Source: Gammaproteobacteria bacterium HGW-Gammaproteobacteria-2
Lineage (GTDB): Bacteria; Pseudomonadota; Gammaproteobacteria; Xanthomonadales; Xanthomonadaceae
Direction of reading: 5' to 3'
Length of the DNA: 64,000 bases
NCBI GenBank assembly: GCA_002840015.1
Contig: PGZE01000014.1
Coordinates: forward strand, 1-64,000
The stretch's first letter is position 1. Each line of letters begins with the position of its first letter. This document shows positions 37,130 through 46,876 of this stretch, in pieces. The position numbers were made by a program, and so were the translations under genes. Below the pieces are notes generated by a model. The model had not been told where the DNA came from and did no database searches. It saw only the letters and a list, made by a program, of their open reading frames with translations.

Positions 37130-38058
37130 GTGCCATTGCCACCGCGTTTGCCCCGGCCAGTATCGGCAATGTCGGGGTGGGTTTCGATCTGCTGGGCCAC
37201 GCCATCAGCGGCGCCGGTGATCGGGTAAGCGTGCAGCGCGTCAGCACGTCCGGCGTGCGCGTGCGCGCGATCACCGGCTGCATCACTGCGTTGCCGCGGG
37301 AGCCCGAGCGCAACACCGCGGCGCGTGCGTTGCAGGCGATGATCGCAGCGCTGGAGCTGGACTGCGGTTTCGATATTCACATCGACAAGGGCATTGCCTT
37401 GGGCTCGGGCATGGGCGGCTCGGCGGCTTCGGCGGTCGCCGCGGTGGTTGCCGCCAATGCGTTGTTGCCCGAACCGCTGCCGCTCGCCGCGTTGTATCCG
37501 TTCGCGTTGGCCGGGGAAGCGGTGGCCAGTGGCAGCGCACATGGCGACAACATCGGCCCGGCGCTACTCGGTGGCCTGGTGTTGGCGAGCAAAACCGAAC
37601 TGCTGGCGTTGGCGGTGCCGGCAACCTGGCATGTGGCGCTGGTTCACCCGGATCTGGTGCTGGAAACGCGGCGCAGTCGCGAAGTGCTGGCCGGCCCGTT
37701 CCAACTGTCCGAGTTCGTTGTGCAAAGCACGCACCTGGCGCTGTTCCTGACCGGCTGCCAGCGCGGCGACGCTGATCTGGTGCGCGCCGGTTTGCATGAT
37801 GTGCTGATCGAGCCACGGCGCGCATCGCTGATCCCGGCGTTTGCCGAGGTCAAGGCGGCGGCACTGGCAGCGGGTGCGCTCGGCGCCAGCATTTCCGGTG
37901 GTGGCCCGAGTATCTTCGCGTGGTTCACCGATCGTGGCGGCGCCGAACGGGCGGGCGTGGCCATGCAGCAGGCGTTTGCCGACGCCGGTGTCGGCGCGAG
38001 CACCTACGTTTCAGCCATTGCCAGCCCCGGTGCGGAGGTGATCGCATGCAGTTTGTAA
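37126..38058 (+). CDS. thrB: Homoserine kinase (GHMP family)
   Basis: 310 residues from GTG 37126, overlapping the thrA stop as GTGA. Phosphorylates homoserine. Landmarks are [18 protein letters not shown] at the N-terminus, the GHMP ATP loop [16 protein letters not shown] (about residue 90-105) and the C-terminal [13 protein letters not shown]. Full-length. thrC begins 13 nt before its end, so all three thr genes overlap and should be co-translated. Confidence 0.96.
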   Translation: MSAIATAFAPASIGNVGVGFDLLGHAISGAGDRVSVQRVSTSGVRVRAITGCITALPREPERNTAARALQAMIAALELDCGFDIHIDKGIALGSGMGGSAASAVAAVVAANALLPEPLPLAALYPFALAGEAVASGSAHGDNIGPALLGGLVLASKTELLALAVPATWHVALVHPDLVLETRRSREVLAGPFQLSEFVVQSTHLALFLTGCQRGDADLVRAGLHDVLIEPRRASLIPAFAEVKAAALAAGALGASISGGGPSIFAWFTDRGGAERAGVAMQQAFADAGVGASTYVSAIASPGAEVIACSL

Positions 38059-39344
38059 GTACCCGCAGTCAGGCCGCTGCGGTAAGTCTGTCCGCAGCAT
38101 TGAGCGCGGGGCTGGCGCCCGATGGCGGTTTGTATCTGCCTGCGCATTGGCCACAGTTCAAGCCAGCAGCGTTTGCCGATGAAACAGATTTGCCGCAGAT
38201 TGCGCAGCGGCTACTGACACCGCTGTTTGCTGGCGATCCACTGGCCGCTGCGCTGCCGCAGATCTGCGCGCAGGCGCTGGACATCGACGCACCGCTACGG
38301 GCGTTGCCGATGCCCAACAGCTGGATGCTGGAGTTGTTTCACGGGCCAACCGCTGCGTTCAAGGATTTTGCCGCGCGCTTTCTCGCCGCTTGCCTGCTGC
38401 GTATCGAGCCGGCGGGTGAAACCCGCGAGCTGCAGATCCTGGTTGCCACCTCGGGTGACACCGGCGCTGCGGTGGGTGCGGCATTTTCCGGCAAGCCCGG
38501 GGTGCGGGTATGGATCTTGTATCCCGATGGCCGGGTATCGCCACGCCAGGCGCATCAGCTTGGCGCGTTCGGCGGCAATGTCACCGCACTGCGGCTGCAG
38601 GGCAATTTCGATGATTGCCAGGCGCTGGTGAAGCGCGCGCTCAACGATGATGAATTGACTAGCCGGCTGCGCTTGAGCTCGGCCAACTCGATCAGCCTGG
38701 GTCGGCTGCTACCGCAGATGAGTTACTACGCGCAGGCGAGTTTGCGCCATTGGCGTGCGCACGGGCGGACGCTGGGTTTCATCGTGCCCACCGGCAACCT
38801 GGGCAATGGGCTGGCGGCGTTGCTGGCGCGGCGGATGGGTCTGCCGATCGGGGCAATCGTACTGGCGAGCAATGCCAATCCCACACTGAGCGAATATTTT
38901 GCGGGCGAGGAATACACTCCACGCCCGGGCATCGCCACACTGGCCAATGCGATGGACGTCGGCGCGCCGAGCAATTTTGAACGGCTGCGTGCATTGTTCG
39001 CCAACGATGCCGAACTGCGTGCCGAGCTCAGTGCCGAGCGGGTTGACGACGCGCAGATCCGCAGCGCGATCAGTACCAGCGCCGCGCGTTATGGCACGGT
39101 CGTGTGCCCGCATACCGCCTGTGCATTGGTGGCGCTGGAGCGGCGGCGGGCAGCGGGTGACAGCCGCGATTACGCGGTGGTGGCAACCGCGCATCCGGCC
39201 AAGTTCGACACCGTGCTCGCACCGTTGATCGACGCCGTGCCGGCACCGCCACCGGCTTTGGCGGCCTTGTTGCAACGGCCCAGCCATAGTGAGGCATTGG
39301 CCAATGACTATGCGGCATTCAGTGCGCGCCTGCTCGCCGGTTGA
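38046..39344 (+). CDS. thrC: Threonine synthase
   Basis: 432 residues from ATG 38046, within the last codons of thrB. PLP enzyme converting O-phosphohomoserine to threonine. The N-terminal [28 protein letters not shown], the PLP-lysine motif [15 protein letters not shown] (Lys about 106), [11 protein letters not shown] and the phosphate-binding GNLGNGLAA region are present. Last gene of the operon; no clear terminator was found before the repeat region. Confidence 0.96.
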   Translation: MQFVSTRSQAAAVSLSAALSAGLAPDGGLYLPAHWPQFKPAAFADETDLPQIAQRLLTPLFAGDPLAAALPQICAQALDIDAPLRALPMPNSWMLELFHGPTAAFKDFAARFLAACLLRIEPAGETRELQILVATSGDTGAAVGAAFSGKPGVRVWILYPDGRVSPRQAHQLGAFGGNVTALRLQGNFDDCQALVKRALNDDELTSRLRLSSANSISLGRLLPQMSYYAQASLRHWRAHGRTLGFIVPTGNLGNGLAALLARRMGLPIGAIVLASNANPTLSEYFAGEEYTPRPGIATLANAMDVGAPSNFERLRALFANDAELRAELSAERVDDAQIRSAISTSAARYGTVVCPHTACALVALERRRAAGDSRDYAVVATAHPAKFDTVLAPLIDAVPAPPPALAALLQRPSHSEALANDYAAFSARLLAG

Positions 39345-39446
39345 CCGGTATTTCTCTTTACGGCTGCGGTAATGGATTGCGAATTAGAAGGGTTCGCCGG
39401 CAATGGTTTGTGTGTCCGCAGAAGGCATGACTGCAAGGGATGTTCT
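39345..39446. other. Start of a 573-bp gap after thrC
   Basis: About 100 bp without a gene or recognised signal. The whole gap 39345-39917 contains no supportable coding sequence. Its central part consists of two inverted-repeat elements, listed next, and its last 140 bp before the DUF3426 gene show nothing recognisable. Confidence 0.6.
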
Positions 39447-39624
39447 GATTAGCGCTATATCTCAGCGGTTGAAGTCCCTCTCCCATCGGGAGAGGGGTTG
39501 GGGTGAGGGTTCGGTGAGCATATAAGCTGCTGCATGGCATCGAACCCTCATCCGGCGCTTCGCGCCACCTTCTCCTGGCGGGAGAAGGAGTCGAAGCGTG
39601 CCTGGTTGAGATATAGCGCAAATC
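39447..39624. repeat. MITE-like element with 18-bp terminal inverted repeats
   Basis: Ends are GATTAGCGCTATATCTCA (39447-39464) and the reverse complement of GATTTGCGCTATATCTCA (39607-39624), one mismatch in 18. The 178-bp interior has no coding capacity but carries two further dyads: CCCTCTCCC facing GGGAGAGGG, and a GGCGCTTCGCGCC core. Similar intergenic dyads occur in many proteobacteria. No target-site duplication could be assigned with confidence. Confidence 0.75.
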
Positions 39625-39636
39625 AGGAGGGATGTT

Positions 39637-39779
39637 CTCTCGCCAAGGACGCAAAGAGCGCCAAGGGGAGGAAAGGATGATCGAAGATGAAATAGCAGGC
39701 CGATCATTTACGTTATCCGCGATCACACCCACGACAGGACCTATTGAACTCTTTGCGCTCTTTGCGTCCTTGGCGAGAG
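39637..39779. repeat. Second inverted-repeat element with 25-bp perfect ends
   Basis: Positions 39637-39661 and 39755-39779 are perfect reverse complements over 25 bp (outer ends CTCTCGCCAAGGACGCAAAG). They frame about 93 bp of lower-GC unique sequence containing no gene. It lies only 12 bp from the preceding element. The size and perfect ends suggest a small non-autonomous element or a long hairpin. Confidence 0.8.
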
Positions 39780-39917
39780 TTGCTGTTTGATCGTGAAAAG
39801 GTCCACCCGCCAATAGGCCGGCACCGCCATCAACAAACCTTGTTCGGCATGCGCCTGTAGATCCGTTCAGGCTGACATCAACGCACACTACTGCGCAGGA
39901 GCGGCTAAAATCGATCC

Positions 39918-40577
39918 ATGCACAACATCAACCCACGCCATTGCGGTGCCTGCGGCCGCGGTTTGCGCAGCGACGACAGCGTTTGTCCTGCGTGCGGAAC
40001 GGCGACACCGTTGCCATTTGACGCGAATCAGATCGCACTGTTTGATCTGCCGTCGTCACCGCCCGCCAGCCCTGCGCAAGTGCCGGGTTTCATTGCCCGT
40101 GCGTTGCATCCGCGGCATACCCCGCGCTGGCGGGCTGTAGCTGCGCTATTGGCGCTGAGCCTTGCATTGCAATTGCTGTTCGTTGAGCGCGACACGCTGG
40201 CGCAGGATGTACGTTGGCGGCCGTGGATCGAAAGCCTGTGTGAGTTCAGTGGTTGTACGCTGAGCCCGTGGCATGATCCAGCCGCGTTTGTGATCATCGA
40301 ACGCAGTGTGCAGCCCCATCACGATGTTGCCGATGCTCTGCATATCCGCGCCAGTTTCCGTAATCGCGCGCCGTTTGCGCAAGCCTGGCCGCAACTGGAA
40401 TTGCGGCTGCTCGACATCAATGGCGCGGCGACGGGCGCGCGGCGCTTTACTGCCGTCGAATACCTTGGCGCAATGCCGGACAGCGCCACAGTAGCGCCAG
40501 AGCAAAGCGTCAATGCGCGGCTGGATGTGCTTGATCCTGGGCGCAACACGCTTTCGTTTGAGTTTGCATTTCACTGA
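39918..40577 (+). CDS. DUF3426 zinc-ribbon membrane protein
   Basis: 219 residues. A Cys4 zinc ribbon opens the protein (HCGACGRGLRSDDSVCPACG). One membrane helix lies at about 75-92 (WRAVAALLALSLALQLLF). A C-terminal DUF3426 beta domain (about 100-219) contains LCEFSGC with two Cys and FRNRAPFAQAWPQLELRL. The family precedes fis and purHD in related genomes. Function is not known. Confidence 0.88.
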   Translation: MHNINPRHCGACGRGLRSDDSVCPACGTATPLPFDANQIALFDLPSSPPASPAQVPGFIARALHPRHTPRWRAVAALLALSLALQLLFVERDTLAQDVRWRPWIESLCEFSGCTLSPWHDPAAFVIIERSVQPHHDVADALHIRASFRNRAPFAQAWPQLELRLLDINGAATGARRFTAVEYLGAMPDSATVAPEQSVNARLDVLDPGRNTLSFEFAFH

Positions 40578-40617
40578 ATGCTTGAATTGCTTGCGTTTGC
40601 AAGCGCACATCAAGCAT
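40578..40617. terminator. Nested hairpin after the DUF3426 gene
   Basis: ATGCTTGA (40578-40585) pairs with TCAAGCAT (40610-40617); inside it GCTTGC (40589-40594) pairs with GCAAGC (40599-40604) around GTTT. It begins right after the DUF3426 stop. It is probably a terminator, although only TTTG follows and no T-run. Confidence 0.5.
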
Positions 40618-40763
40618 TTGGCTTGTACGCTTGCTGTCTTTTACCGTGAACTTGCGCTAAGCCAGTGATCTCGCGCAACATATTTCATCGCGTCGAAATA
40701 TTGTTCGAGACAACATGAGATTCGCTTGCTCACGTCAGGGTGAATGGGGTTAAACTGCCAAAC

Positions 40764-40787
40764 CGCGCACTACCCCCGTAGTGCGCG
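40764..40787 (+). promoter_or_regulatory. Strong hairpin in the fis leader
   Basis: CGCGCACTAC (40764-40773) and GTAGTGCGCG (40778-40787) make a perfect 10-bp stem with a CCCC loop, 40 nt before the fis start. There is no T-run after it. TTAAAC, 10 bp upstream, could be a -10, putting the stem in the 5' UTR. Confidence 0.5.
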
Positions 40788-40827
40788 CAGAGCAACGGAT
40801 GCTTGCACGTTTTGGGAGAGTGAGTCT

Positions 40828-41106
40828 GTGAATGCCCCCGTATCGATGCGCGCCGCCACTACCGGCAGCGCCACGGCACAGCCGTCGCTGCGTGAATGCG
40901 TGGCCAGCGCAGTACGCCGCTACCTGCTCGATCTAGGTGAGCAGCCGCCGGAAGATTTTTACAACGTGGTGCTGCGCGAAGTGGAGCTGCCGTTGTTGGC
41001 AGAAGTGATGCGCCATTGCGGCGGCAACCAAAGCTGCGCAGCGGTGGCGCTGGGCATCAACCGCGCTACCTTGCGCAAAAAACTCAAGCTGTACGGTCTG
41101 AGTTGA
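40828..41106 (+). CDS. fis: DNA-binding protein Fis
   Basis: 92 residues from GTG 40828, chosen because GGGAG stands about 10 nt upstream and the length matches Fis. The C-terminal HTH is typical: [20 protein letters not shown] then [17 protein letters not shown]. An acidic-aromatic dimer core precedes it ([20 protein letters not shown]). Fis is a nucleoid protein that bends DNA and activates growth-related genes. Placement ahead of purH and purD is conserved. Confidence 0.92.
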   Translation: MNAPVSMRAATTGSATAQPSLRECVASAVRRYLLDLGEQPPEDFYNVVLREVELPLLAEVMRHCGGNQSCAAVALGINRATLRKKLKLYGLS

Positions 41107-41171
41107 TTTTCCGCACCAGCGGCTGCTGGGGCTACTGTGTTACTCGCTGGTGCCAATCCGAATCTGTGCTG

Positions 41172-41258
41172 TTGTGGGAGCGGGCCTTGCCCGCGAACGA
41201 TCTGGCGAGGAGCTTCGCGCGCAAGGCGCGCTCCCACAAACGCCTTGAAGCACCCCTG
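41172..41258. repeat. REP-like module between fis and purH
   Basis: The module runs from TTGTGGGAGCGGGCCTTG to GCGCTCCCACAAA and is a long imperfect palindrome. It continues into GCCTTGAAGCACCCC, which also borders the copies near 10.25 and 58.7 kb. The fis-purH gap (267 bp) holds no gene. Confidence 0.75.
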
Positions 41259-41338
41259 AAGGAGCCCACGCCGTGGGCTTCCTGCCTGCCGGCAGGCAGG
41301 CCAATCAGGCAGATTCGAGATGATGCCGCCGCTGCCGA

Positions 41339-41344
41339 TATAAT
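41339..41344 (+). promoter_or_regulatory. -10 box of purH
   Basis: A perfect TATAAT, 30 nt before the purH ATG. The best -35 region (CGAGAT, 17 nt upstream) is weak. No PurR-like operator was recognised. Confidence 0.5.
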
Positions 41345-41373
41345 GGCCCGCTTTCCACCGCTGGCCGTTGTCC

Positions 41374-42948
41374 ATGTCCGCTGTTCGCCAACCCATTCGC
41401 CGCGCCCTGCTTTCCGTTTCCGACAAAACCGGCCTGATTGAATTGGCACAGGCGCTGGCTGCCGCCGGTATCGATCTGATTTCCACCGGTGGTACCGCAG
41501 GTGCCCTGCGTGATGCCGGCATCGCTGTGCGCGATGTCAGCGCGATCACCGGCTTTCCGGAAATCATGAATGGCCGGGTCAAAACCCTGCATCCGGTGAT
41601 TCACGGCGGGCTGTTGGGCCGTGCCGGCACCGACGATGCGGTGATGGCCGAACACGGCATCGCTGCCATCGATCTGCTGGTGGTCAATCTGTATCCGTTT
41701 GCCGCCACCGTGGCGTCAGCCGATTGCCGCTACGACGCGGCGATTGAGAACATCGACATCGGTGGCCCGGCAATGCTGCGTGCAGCGGCGAAGAATCATG
41801 CGCGGGTGAGCGTGGTGGTCGATCCGGACGATTACCCCGCGCTGCTTGCTGCCATTGCTGCCGGGGGCACCGAGCCGGCGCAGCGGCGGGCGCTGGCCGC
41901 CAAGGCCTATGCGCACACCAGCCGTTACGACGGCCAGATCGCGCAATGGTTGTCGCCGCGTGCGCACGACCCTGAGCAGCCGGAAGCCTGGCCGCACAGC
42001 CTGCACCTGTCGCTGCAACTGGCATCATCGCTGCGTTACGGCGAAAACCCACATCAGCGCGGCGCGCTGTACGTGCAGACCGAGACCGGCGCGGCGCTTG
42101 GCACCGTGGCCGCTGCCCGCGTGCTGGCCGGCAAGGCGTTGAGTTACAACAATCTGGGTGATGCCGACGCCGCGCTGCAATGCGTGCAGGCGTTCACCGC
42201 GCCGGCCTGCGTCATCGTCAAACACGCCAACCCCTGCGGGGTGGCGGTGGGCGAACATATTGGCGTCGCCTACCAACGGGCCTTCGCCACCGACCCGACT
42301 TCCGCATTCGGCGGCATCATCGCCTTCAATCGCCCGCTCGATGCCAAGACCGCGGACGAGATCCTGCGCCGGCAGTTCGTGGAAGTGGTGATCGCGCCGG
42401 AAATCGACGCCGATGCGCTGTCGCTGTTCGCCAGCAAGCCCAATGTGCGCGTGCTTGCCAGTGGCAACAGTCCGGTTGCGATGGGACTCGACTTTCAGCG
42501 CATCGCTGGCGGCCTGCTGGTGCAGGATGCCGACAGCGATGCGCTGGGCGTAAGCGATCTCACCGTGGTCAGTGCGCGGCATCCCGACGCCACGCAACTG
42601 CAGGATTTGCTGTTCGCCTGGAAAGTGGCGATGTACGTCAAGTCCAACGCCATCGTCTATGCGCGCGGGCAACAGACCATCGGCATCGGTGCCGGCCAGA
42701 TGAGCCGAGTGATCAGCGCCCGGATCGCGGCGATCAAGGCGCAGGAAGCTGGGTTGGCAGTGGCCGGGGCGGTGATGGCATCCGATGCGTTCTTCCCGTT
42801 CCGCGACGGTATCGATGCCGCCGCCGAAGCCGGCATCGCGGCGGTGATCCAGCCCGGTGGTTCGCTGCGCGACAGCGAGGTGATTGCGGCCGCCGACGAA
42901 CACGGCATGGCGATGGTGTTCACCGGCCGTCGCCATTTCCGCCATTGA
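41374..42948 (+). CDS. purH: Bifunctional AICAR transformylase / IMP cyclohydrolase
   Basis: 524 residues from ATG 41374; an in-frame TTG six bases earlier is less likely. Catalyses the last two steps of IMP synthesis. The N-terminal MGS-like cyclohydrolase domain has [18 protein letters not shown] and [15 protein letters not shown]. The AICARFT domain has [29 protein letters not shown] (catalytic Lys-His) and [11 protein letters not shown]. It ends GRRHFRH, the family terminus. purD follows 13 nt later. Confidence 0.97.
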   Translation: MSAVRQPIRRALLSVSDKTGLIELAQALAAAGIDLISTGGTAGALRDAGIAVRDVSAITGFPEIMNGRVKTLHPVIHGGLLGRAGTDDAVMAEHGIAAIDLLVVNLYPFAATVASADCRYDAAIENIDIGGPAMLRAAAKNHARVSVVVDPDDYPALLAAIAAGGTEPAQRRALAAKAYAHTSRYDGQIAQWLSPRAHDPEQPEAWPHSLHLSLQLASSLRYGENPHQRGALYVQTETGAALGTVAAARVLAGKALSYNNLGDADAALQCVQAFTAPACVIVKHANPCGVAVGEHIGVAYQRAFATDPTSAFGGIIAFNRPLDAKTADEILRRQFVEVVIAPEIDADALSLFASKPNVRVLASGNSPVAMGLDFQRIAGGLLVQDADSDALGVSDLTVVSARHPDATQLQDLLFAWKVAMYVKSNAIVYARGQQTIGIGAGQMSRVISARIAAIKAQEAGLAVAGAVMASDAFFPFRDGIDAAAEAGIAAVIQPGGSLRDSEVIAAADEHGMAMVFTGRRHFRH

Positions 42949-42961
42949 CAGAGGTGAGCCC

Positions 42962-44245
42962 ATGAAACTGCTGGTGATCGGCAACGGCGGGCGCGAACAT
43001 GCGCTGGCGTGGAAACTGGCGCAATCCACGCGCGTGCGTGAAGTGCTGGTGGCGCCCGGCAATGCCGGTACCGCAACCGAGGCCAAGTGCCGCAATGTCG
43101 CGGTGGCCGCCACCGACCTCGACGCGCTGCTGGTGCTGGCGCAGCGCGAAGGCGTGGATCTCACCGTGGTTGGTCCCGAGGCGCCGCTGGTTGCCGGCGT
43201 GGTTGATCGCTTCCGCGCGGCGGGTTTGCGCGTGATCGGCCCCAGTGCCGCGGCGGCGCAGCTCGAAGGCAGCAAGGCGTACGCCAAACAGTTTTTGCAA
43301 CGCCATGGAATTGCCACCGGCAGCTACGCGGTATTCAGCGAATTGCCGGCGGCGCTGGCGCATGTGCGTGCGCAGGGTGCGCCGATCGTGATCAAGGCCG
43401 ATGGCCTGGCCGCGGGTAAGGGTGTGGTGGTGGCGTTGAATCTGGCCGATGCCGAGACAGCATTGCACGACATGCTGGCCGGCAATGCCTATGGCGATGC
43501 CGGAGCGCGAGTGGTGATCGAGGAGTTTCTCGATGGCGAGGAAGCCAGCTTCATCGCGCTGGTCGATGGCAAGCATGCGCTGCCGATGGCCAGCAGCCAG
43601 GATCACAAGCGCGTTGGCGATGGCGATAGCGGCCCCAACACCGGCGGCATGGGTGCGTATTCGCCGGCGCCGGTGCTCACCCCCGAGGTGCACGCGCGGG
43701 TGATGCGTGAGGTGATCGAGCCCACCGTGCGCGGCATGGCTGCCGATGGCGTGCCGTTCACCGGTTTTCTCTATGCCGGATTGATGATTGACGCCGATGG
43801 CGCGCCGCGGGTGATCGAGTTCAATGTGCGTTTTGGTGATCCAGAAACGCAGCCGATCCTGCTGCGTTTGCAATCGGATCTGCTGGAGCTGATCGAAGCG
43901 GCACTCGCTGGCACGCTTGATGCCGTGCAGGCGCAATGGGACCCACGGCCGGCGCTGGGCGTGGTGATGGCCGCCGCGAATTACCCCGGCACCCCGCGCA
44001 TCGGTGATGTGATTGACGGCCTGGACAGTGTGTTCGCGCCTGGGGTCAAGGTGTTTCAGGCCGGAACCCGGCGCGATGGCGAACGCGTGCTGACCAGCGG
44101 CGGTCGCGTGCTGTGCGTGTGTGCGCTCGGCGCTAGCGTTGCTGAAGCGCAGCAACGCGCCAACCTCGCGGTCACCCAGATTCACTGGGATGGCGCGTTT
44201 TACCGCCACGACATCGGCTGGCGGGCGATCGCGCGCGAAGTGTGA
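42962..44245 (+). CDS. purD: Phosphoribosylamine-glycine ligase
   Basis: 427 residues from ATG 42962. The GARS N domain begins [19 protein letters not shown], and the ATP-grasp domain includes [18 protein letters not shown] and [14 protein letters not shown]. The metal site is [12 protein letters not shown], followed by the C domain. It links phosphoribosylamine to glycine in purine synthesis. Co-transcribed with purH. Confidence 0.97.
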   Translation: MKLLVIGNGGREHALAWKLAQSTRVREVLVAPGNAGTATEAKCRNVAVAATDLDALLVLAQREGVDLTVVGPEAPLVAGVVDRFRAAGLRVIGPSAAAAQLEGSKAYAKQFLQRHGIATGSYAVFSELPAALAHVRAQGAPIVIKADGLAAGKGVVVALNLADAETALHDMLAGNAYGDAGARVVIEEFLDGEEASFIALVDGKHALPMASSQDHKRVGDGDSGPNTGGMGAYSPAPVLTPEVHARVMREVIEPTVRGMAADGVPFTGFLYAGLMIDADGAPRVIEFNVRFGDPETQPILLRLQSDLLELIEAALAGTLDAVQAQWDPRPALGVVMAAANYPGTPRIGDVIDGLDSVFAPGVKVFQAGTRRDGERVLTSGGRVLCVCALGASVAEAQQRANLAVTQIHWDGAFYRHDIGWRAIAREV

Positions 44246-44324
44246 TGCAGCCGGCGCGCGAAGCCGCCGCGCACGGTCGCCCTCAGGGTGGACTACAAAA
44301 GCCGCGACCTGCCCCCTGGAGCAG

Positions 44325-44440
44325 CTGTGTTGCACGCCAGTGCGAGCCAGTGTTTCTGTGGGAGCCGGCCTGCCGGCGAACGAACTGGCGAAAGCGCTTC
44401 GCGCGCAGGCGCGCTCCCACGAAAGCGGTGAACGCTCCCT
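44325..44440. repeat. REP-like module between purD and the SDR gene
   Basis: Nearly identical to 23455-23600: CTGTGTTGCACGCC, then CTGTGGGAGCCGGCCTGCC, then GCGCGCTCCCACGAAAGCGG. It lacks the CCCCAG/CTGGGG hairpin of that copy. The surrounding 277-bp gap contains no gene. Confidence 0.85.
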
Positions 44441-44522
44441 GTGGAGCTCACCCGGTGAGCGACCGCAGCTGCGCGCAACACAACTGCCCGCAAGCGCCGC
44501 GCAGGCCAGCGTGTTCTCGCAC

Positions 44523-45512
44523 TCACTCACGCCGCAACAGGTTTTCCGATCGCAGCCAGGCGATGGTGTCATTGAGCAAGCGATCCATCGGCGTGATCGC
44601 GTAATCCAGTTCGCGCTGCGCCTTGCCTGAATCCACGATCAGATCGTGGATCACGAACATCGCTGCACGCGGGGTGATGTCGGGCTCGCGGCGGGTGATG
44701 CGCGACAGCGCATCCACCACCCGCGCCCATGCCATCAATGCCCAGCCCGGGGTCGCGCGTGATGGGGTTTTGCGCCCGAGTTGGCTGCCGACGCGGGTGA
44801 CCAGTTCGAGAAAACGCAAGTGCTCGCCACCGAGCAGGTAGGTTTCACCAAAGCGACCACGTTGCCAGGCGCATACCTGCGCCCGCGCCACCTCACGCAC
44901 ATCGGCAAACGAGCCCGAACCCGGCGGCACCCCAGGCAATTTGCCCTGATCGATCAGGCGAATCAGCCGCGACCAGTTGTTGGTGTCGCCCGGGCCGAGG
45001 ATATGCGCCGGCTGCATCACCACCAGCGGCAGGCCGCGTGCAGCAACCGCGCGCACGGCCTGTTCGCCCAAGTGCTTGGTGCGCTCGTAGGTGATCCAGC
45101 TTTCGCCGCCGCGCTCGGGCACATCCTCGCGCAGGGTGCCATGCACCAGATGCGAATACGCCGACACGCTGGAAGTGTGGATGAATGCTGACACGCCGGC
45201 TGCCAGCGCCGCCTCGGCCAGCGCCCGCGAACCTTCCACGTTGACCCGGGTCTGACGAGTGTCGTTGGGCGCCCACTGGCTGGTGTCAGCGGCGGTATGG
45301 AATACCGCATCGAACCGCTGCGCAAAGGCCGCCGCCAGTTGCTCGGGTTGCAACAGGTCGCCGCGCACCGGCGTTACCGCGTCCGCGACCAGAATGGCGT
45401 CGGCGCGCGCCGAACGTGACAGACCAAACACATTGTTGCCTTGTGCCTTCAGTTGTTGCGCCAGATGCCGACCTAGAAAACCAGAGGCACCCGTAATCAG
45501 GACATTTGCCAT
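44523..45512 (-). CDS. Extended SDR / NAD(P)-dependent epimerase-reductase
   Basis: 329 residues. The N-terminal nucleotide-binding motif is VLITGASGFLGRHLAQQL, the catalytic pair YERTK, and HTAADTSQW and PAHILGPGDTNNWSRLI match dihydroflavonol-reductase-like extended SDRs. The substrate cannot be read. Monocistronic, convergent to purD and divergent from the SPFH gene. Confidence 0.88.
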   Translation of the reverse strand: MANVLITGASGFLGRHLAQQLKAQGNNVFGLSRSARADAILVADAVTPVRGDLLQPEQLAAAFAQRFDAVFHTAADTSQWAPNDTRQTRVNVEGSRALAEAALAAGVSAFIHTSSVSAYSHLVHGTLREDVPERGGESWITYERTKHLGEQAVRAVAARGLPLVVMQPAHILGPGDTNNWSRLIRLIDQGKLPGVPPGSGSFADVREVARAQVCAWQRGRFGETYLLGGEHLRFLELVTRVGSQLGRKTPSRATPGWALMAWARVVDALSRITRREPDITPRAAMFVIHDLIVDSGKAQRELDYAITPMDRLLNDTIAWLRSENLLRRE

Positions 45513-45671
45513 GCCGTTGCTCCCTTGCGATCACGCCACCTTACGACAGGCCGCGGCGAGATGGGTGACCGGTTTCTCGTAAATATCCCGTTAATTTCAG
45601 ATAAAGATAGCGCGTGTTATTAATGTGCGACACATAACATTCTTTCAACCAATTGAATATTGGCGATTGTC
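45513..45671. promoter_or_regulatory. AT-rich divergent promoter region
   Basis: Markedly lower GC than its surroundings. A palindrome ATGTG-CGA-CACAT lies at 45623-45635, within TTATTA...TAACA flanks. It could be an operator for the SDR or the SPFH gene. No cognate regulator is encoded nearby. Confidence 0.35.
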
Positions 45672-46139
45672 ATGAACGTCTTCACCTTCCTGCTGGCTAG
45701 TGTCGTGGTTTTGGCTACCGTGGCGGTCGCCGGGCTACGCCACGTGCCGCAGGGGCAGGTGTTTACCGTGCATCGTTTTGGCCGTTATCGGCGCACCCTT
45801 GGCCCCGGCCTGCGCTGGGTGCTGCCCGGCTTTGATCGCATTGGTCACCACGTCAGCCTGATCGGCCACCATGTGGCGGTGCCGATGGCGCTCAATGGCC
45901 CTGCTGCCAGTGCCGATCTGTATTACCAGATTCTCGACCCGACCCGCACCGGCGCTGTGCTGGACGATGTCGATGCACTGATCCAGCAGCAAACGCACGA
46001 TGCCCTGCAAGCACTGCATGGACAGAACGCGCCCGACAAGGGCATGGTAGCGCTGGCCGAATCGCTCAAACACGAGGTCAATCGGCGGATTAACGCGCTT
46101 GGCCTGCGCGTGATCCGCTGCGCAGTGTATCCGGGCTGA
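45672..46139 (+). CDS. Short SPFH/band-7-like membrane protein
   Basis: 155 residues from ATG 45672. One N-terminal membrane helix (FLLASVVVLATVAVAGL) is followed by a band-7 beginning (VPQGQVFTVHRFGRYRRTLG, GLRWVLPGFDRIGHHVSLIG) and a helical stretch. Normal SPFH proteins are about twice this length. The coiled-coil C-terminal half is missing, with no remnant of it in the next 60 bp. It may be a genuine mini-SPFH or a truncated gene. Confidence 0.75.
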   Translation: MNVFTFLLASVVVLATVAVAGLRHVPQGQVFTVHRFGRYRRTLGPGLRWVLPGFDRIGHHVSLIGHHVAVPMALNGPAASADLYYQILDPTRTGAVLDDVDALIQQQTHDALQALHGQNAPDKGMVALAESLKHEVNRRINALGLRVIRCAVYPG

Positions 46140-46204
46140 GTGCCGCACCGCCAAAGCCCGGCAGGCTGCTAAACTTGCCGGTCTGCTTCAACATCGGCCA
46201 CGCG

Positions 46205-46876
46205 GTGAACCCATTGATCGCATTGCAGCCTGAACTGGCGCCTGAACTGGAGCGGGGCATGGCCATGCTCGGCCTGAGCATGCCCGGGCTGGCGTCGCGT
46301 CTGCTTGATTACCTGGCGCTGCTCAATCAGTGGAACCACGCCTACAACCTCACTGCCGTGCGCGATCCGCAGCAGATGCTGTCACGGCACCTGCTCGATT
46401 CGCTAAGCATCCTGCCGTGGCTACCGGCCGGGCCGCTGGCCGATCTCGGCAGTGGTGCCGGCCTGCCTGGTATCGTGCTGGCGCTGGCGCGGCCGGAGCT
46501 GGCCGTTACTGTGGTTGAGAGCAATGGCAAAAAGGCCCGGTTTCTGCGCGAAGTGGTACGCCAACTGGGGCTTGCCAATGTGCGCGTGGCGCAATCGCGG
46601 GCCGAGCAACTCGATGAACCCGGCGCTTACGGCTGTATTACCGCGCGCGCCTTGGGTACTCTTGCGCAACTGGTGCAATTTGGCGGCGACCTGCTGCAAC
46701 CCGGGGGGCAGTTGCTGGCGATGAAAGGCCAGTATCCGGCCGACGAAATTGCTGCCTTGCCTGCGCCTTGGCAGGTGCAGGCCAGCCATGTGCTCGCCAT
46801 TCCCGGTGATAGTGCTGCGCGTCATCTGATCGTCGTGACGCGCGCCAGCGCGCCGTGCCAAGGGAGTCATCCATGA
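46205..46876 (+). CDS. rsmG: 16S rRNA (guanine-527-N7) methyltransferase
   Basis: 223 residues from GTG 46205; an upstream TTG at 46175 seems too early. The family features LLNQWNHAYNLTAVRDPQQM, RHLLDSLSILPWL, LADLGSGAGLPGIVLALARP (SAM motif I), RVAQSRAEQL and LLAMKGQYPADEIAAL are all present. The rsmG-parA-parB order is typical of proteobacterial origin regions. It overlaps parA by 4 nt (ATGA). Confidence 0.96.
   Translation: MNPLIALQPELAPELERGMAMLGLSMPGLASRLLDYLALLNQWNHAYNLTAVRDPQQMLSRHLLDSLSILPWLPAGPLADLGSGAGLPGIVLALARPELAVTVVESNGKKARFLREVVRQLGLANVRVAQSRAEQLDEPGAYGCITARALGTLAQLVQFGGDLLQPGGQLLAMKGQYPADEIAALPAPWQVQASHVLAIPGDSAARHLIVVTRASAPCQGSHP

Noticed and set aside
42920-44572. 550-codon minus-strand frame opposite purD
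   Set aside because: Shadow of purD extended through a repeat-filled gap; composition is His/Arg-rich as expected of antisense frames.
44523-45512. SDR as OleD, linking it to oleA
   Set aside because: It shares only general extended-SDR motifs, is 12 kb from oleA and lacks neighbouring oleB or oleC; a dihydroflavonol-reductase-like call fits better.
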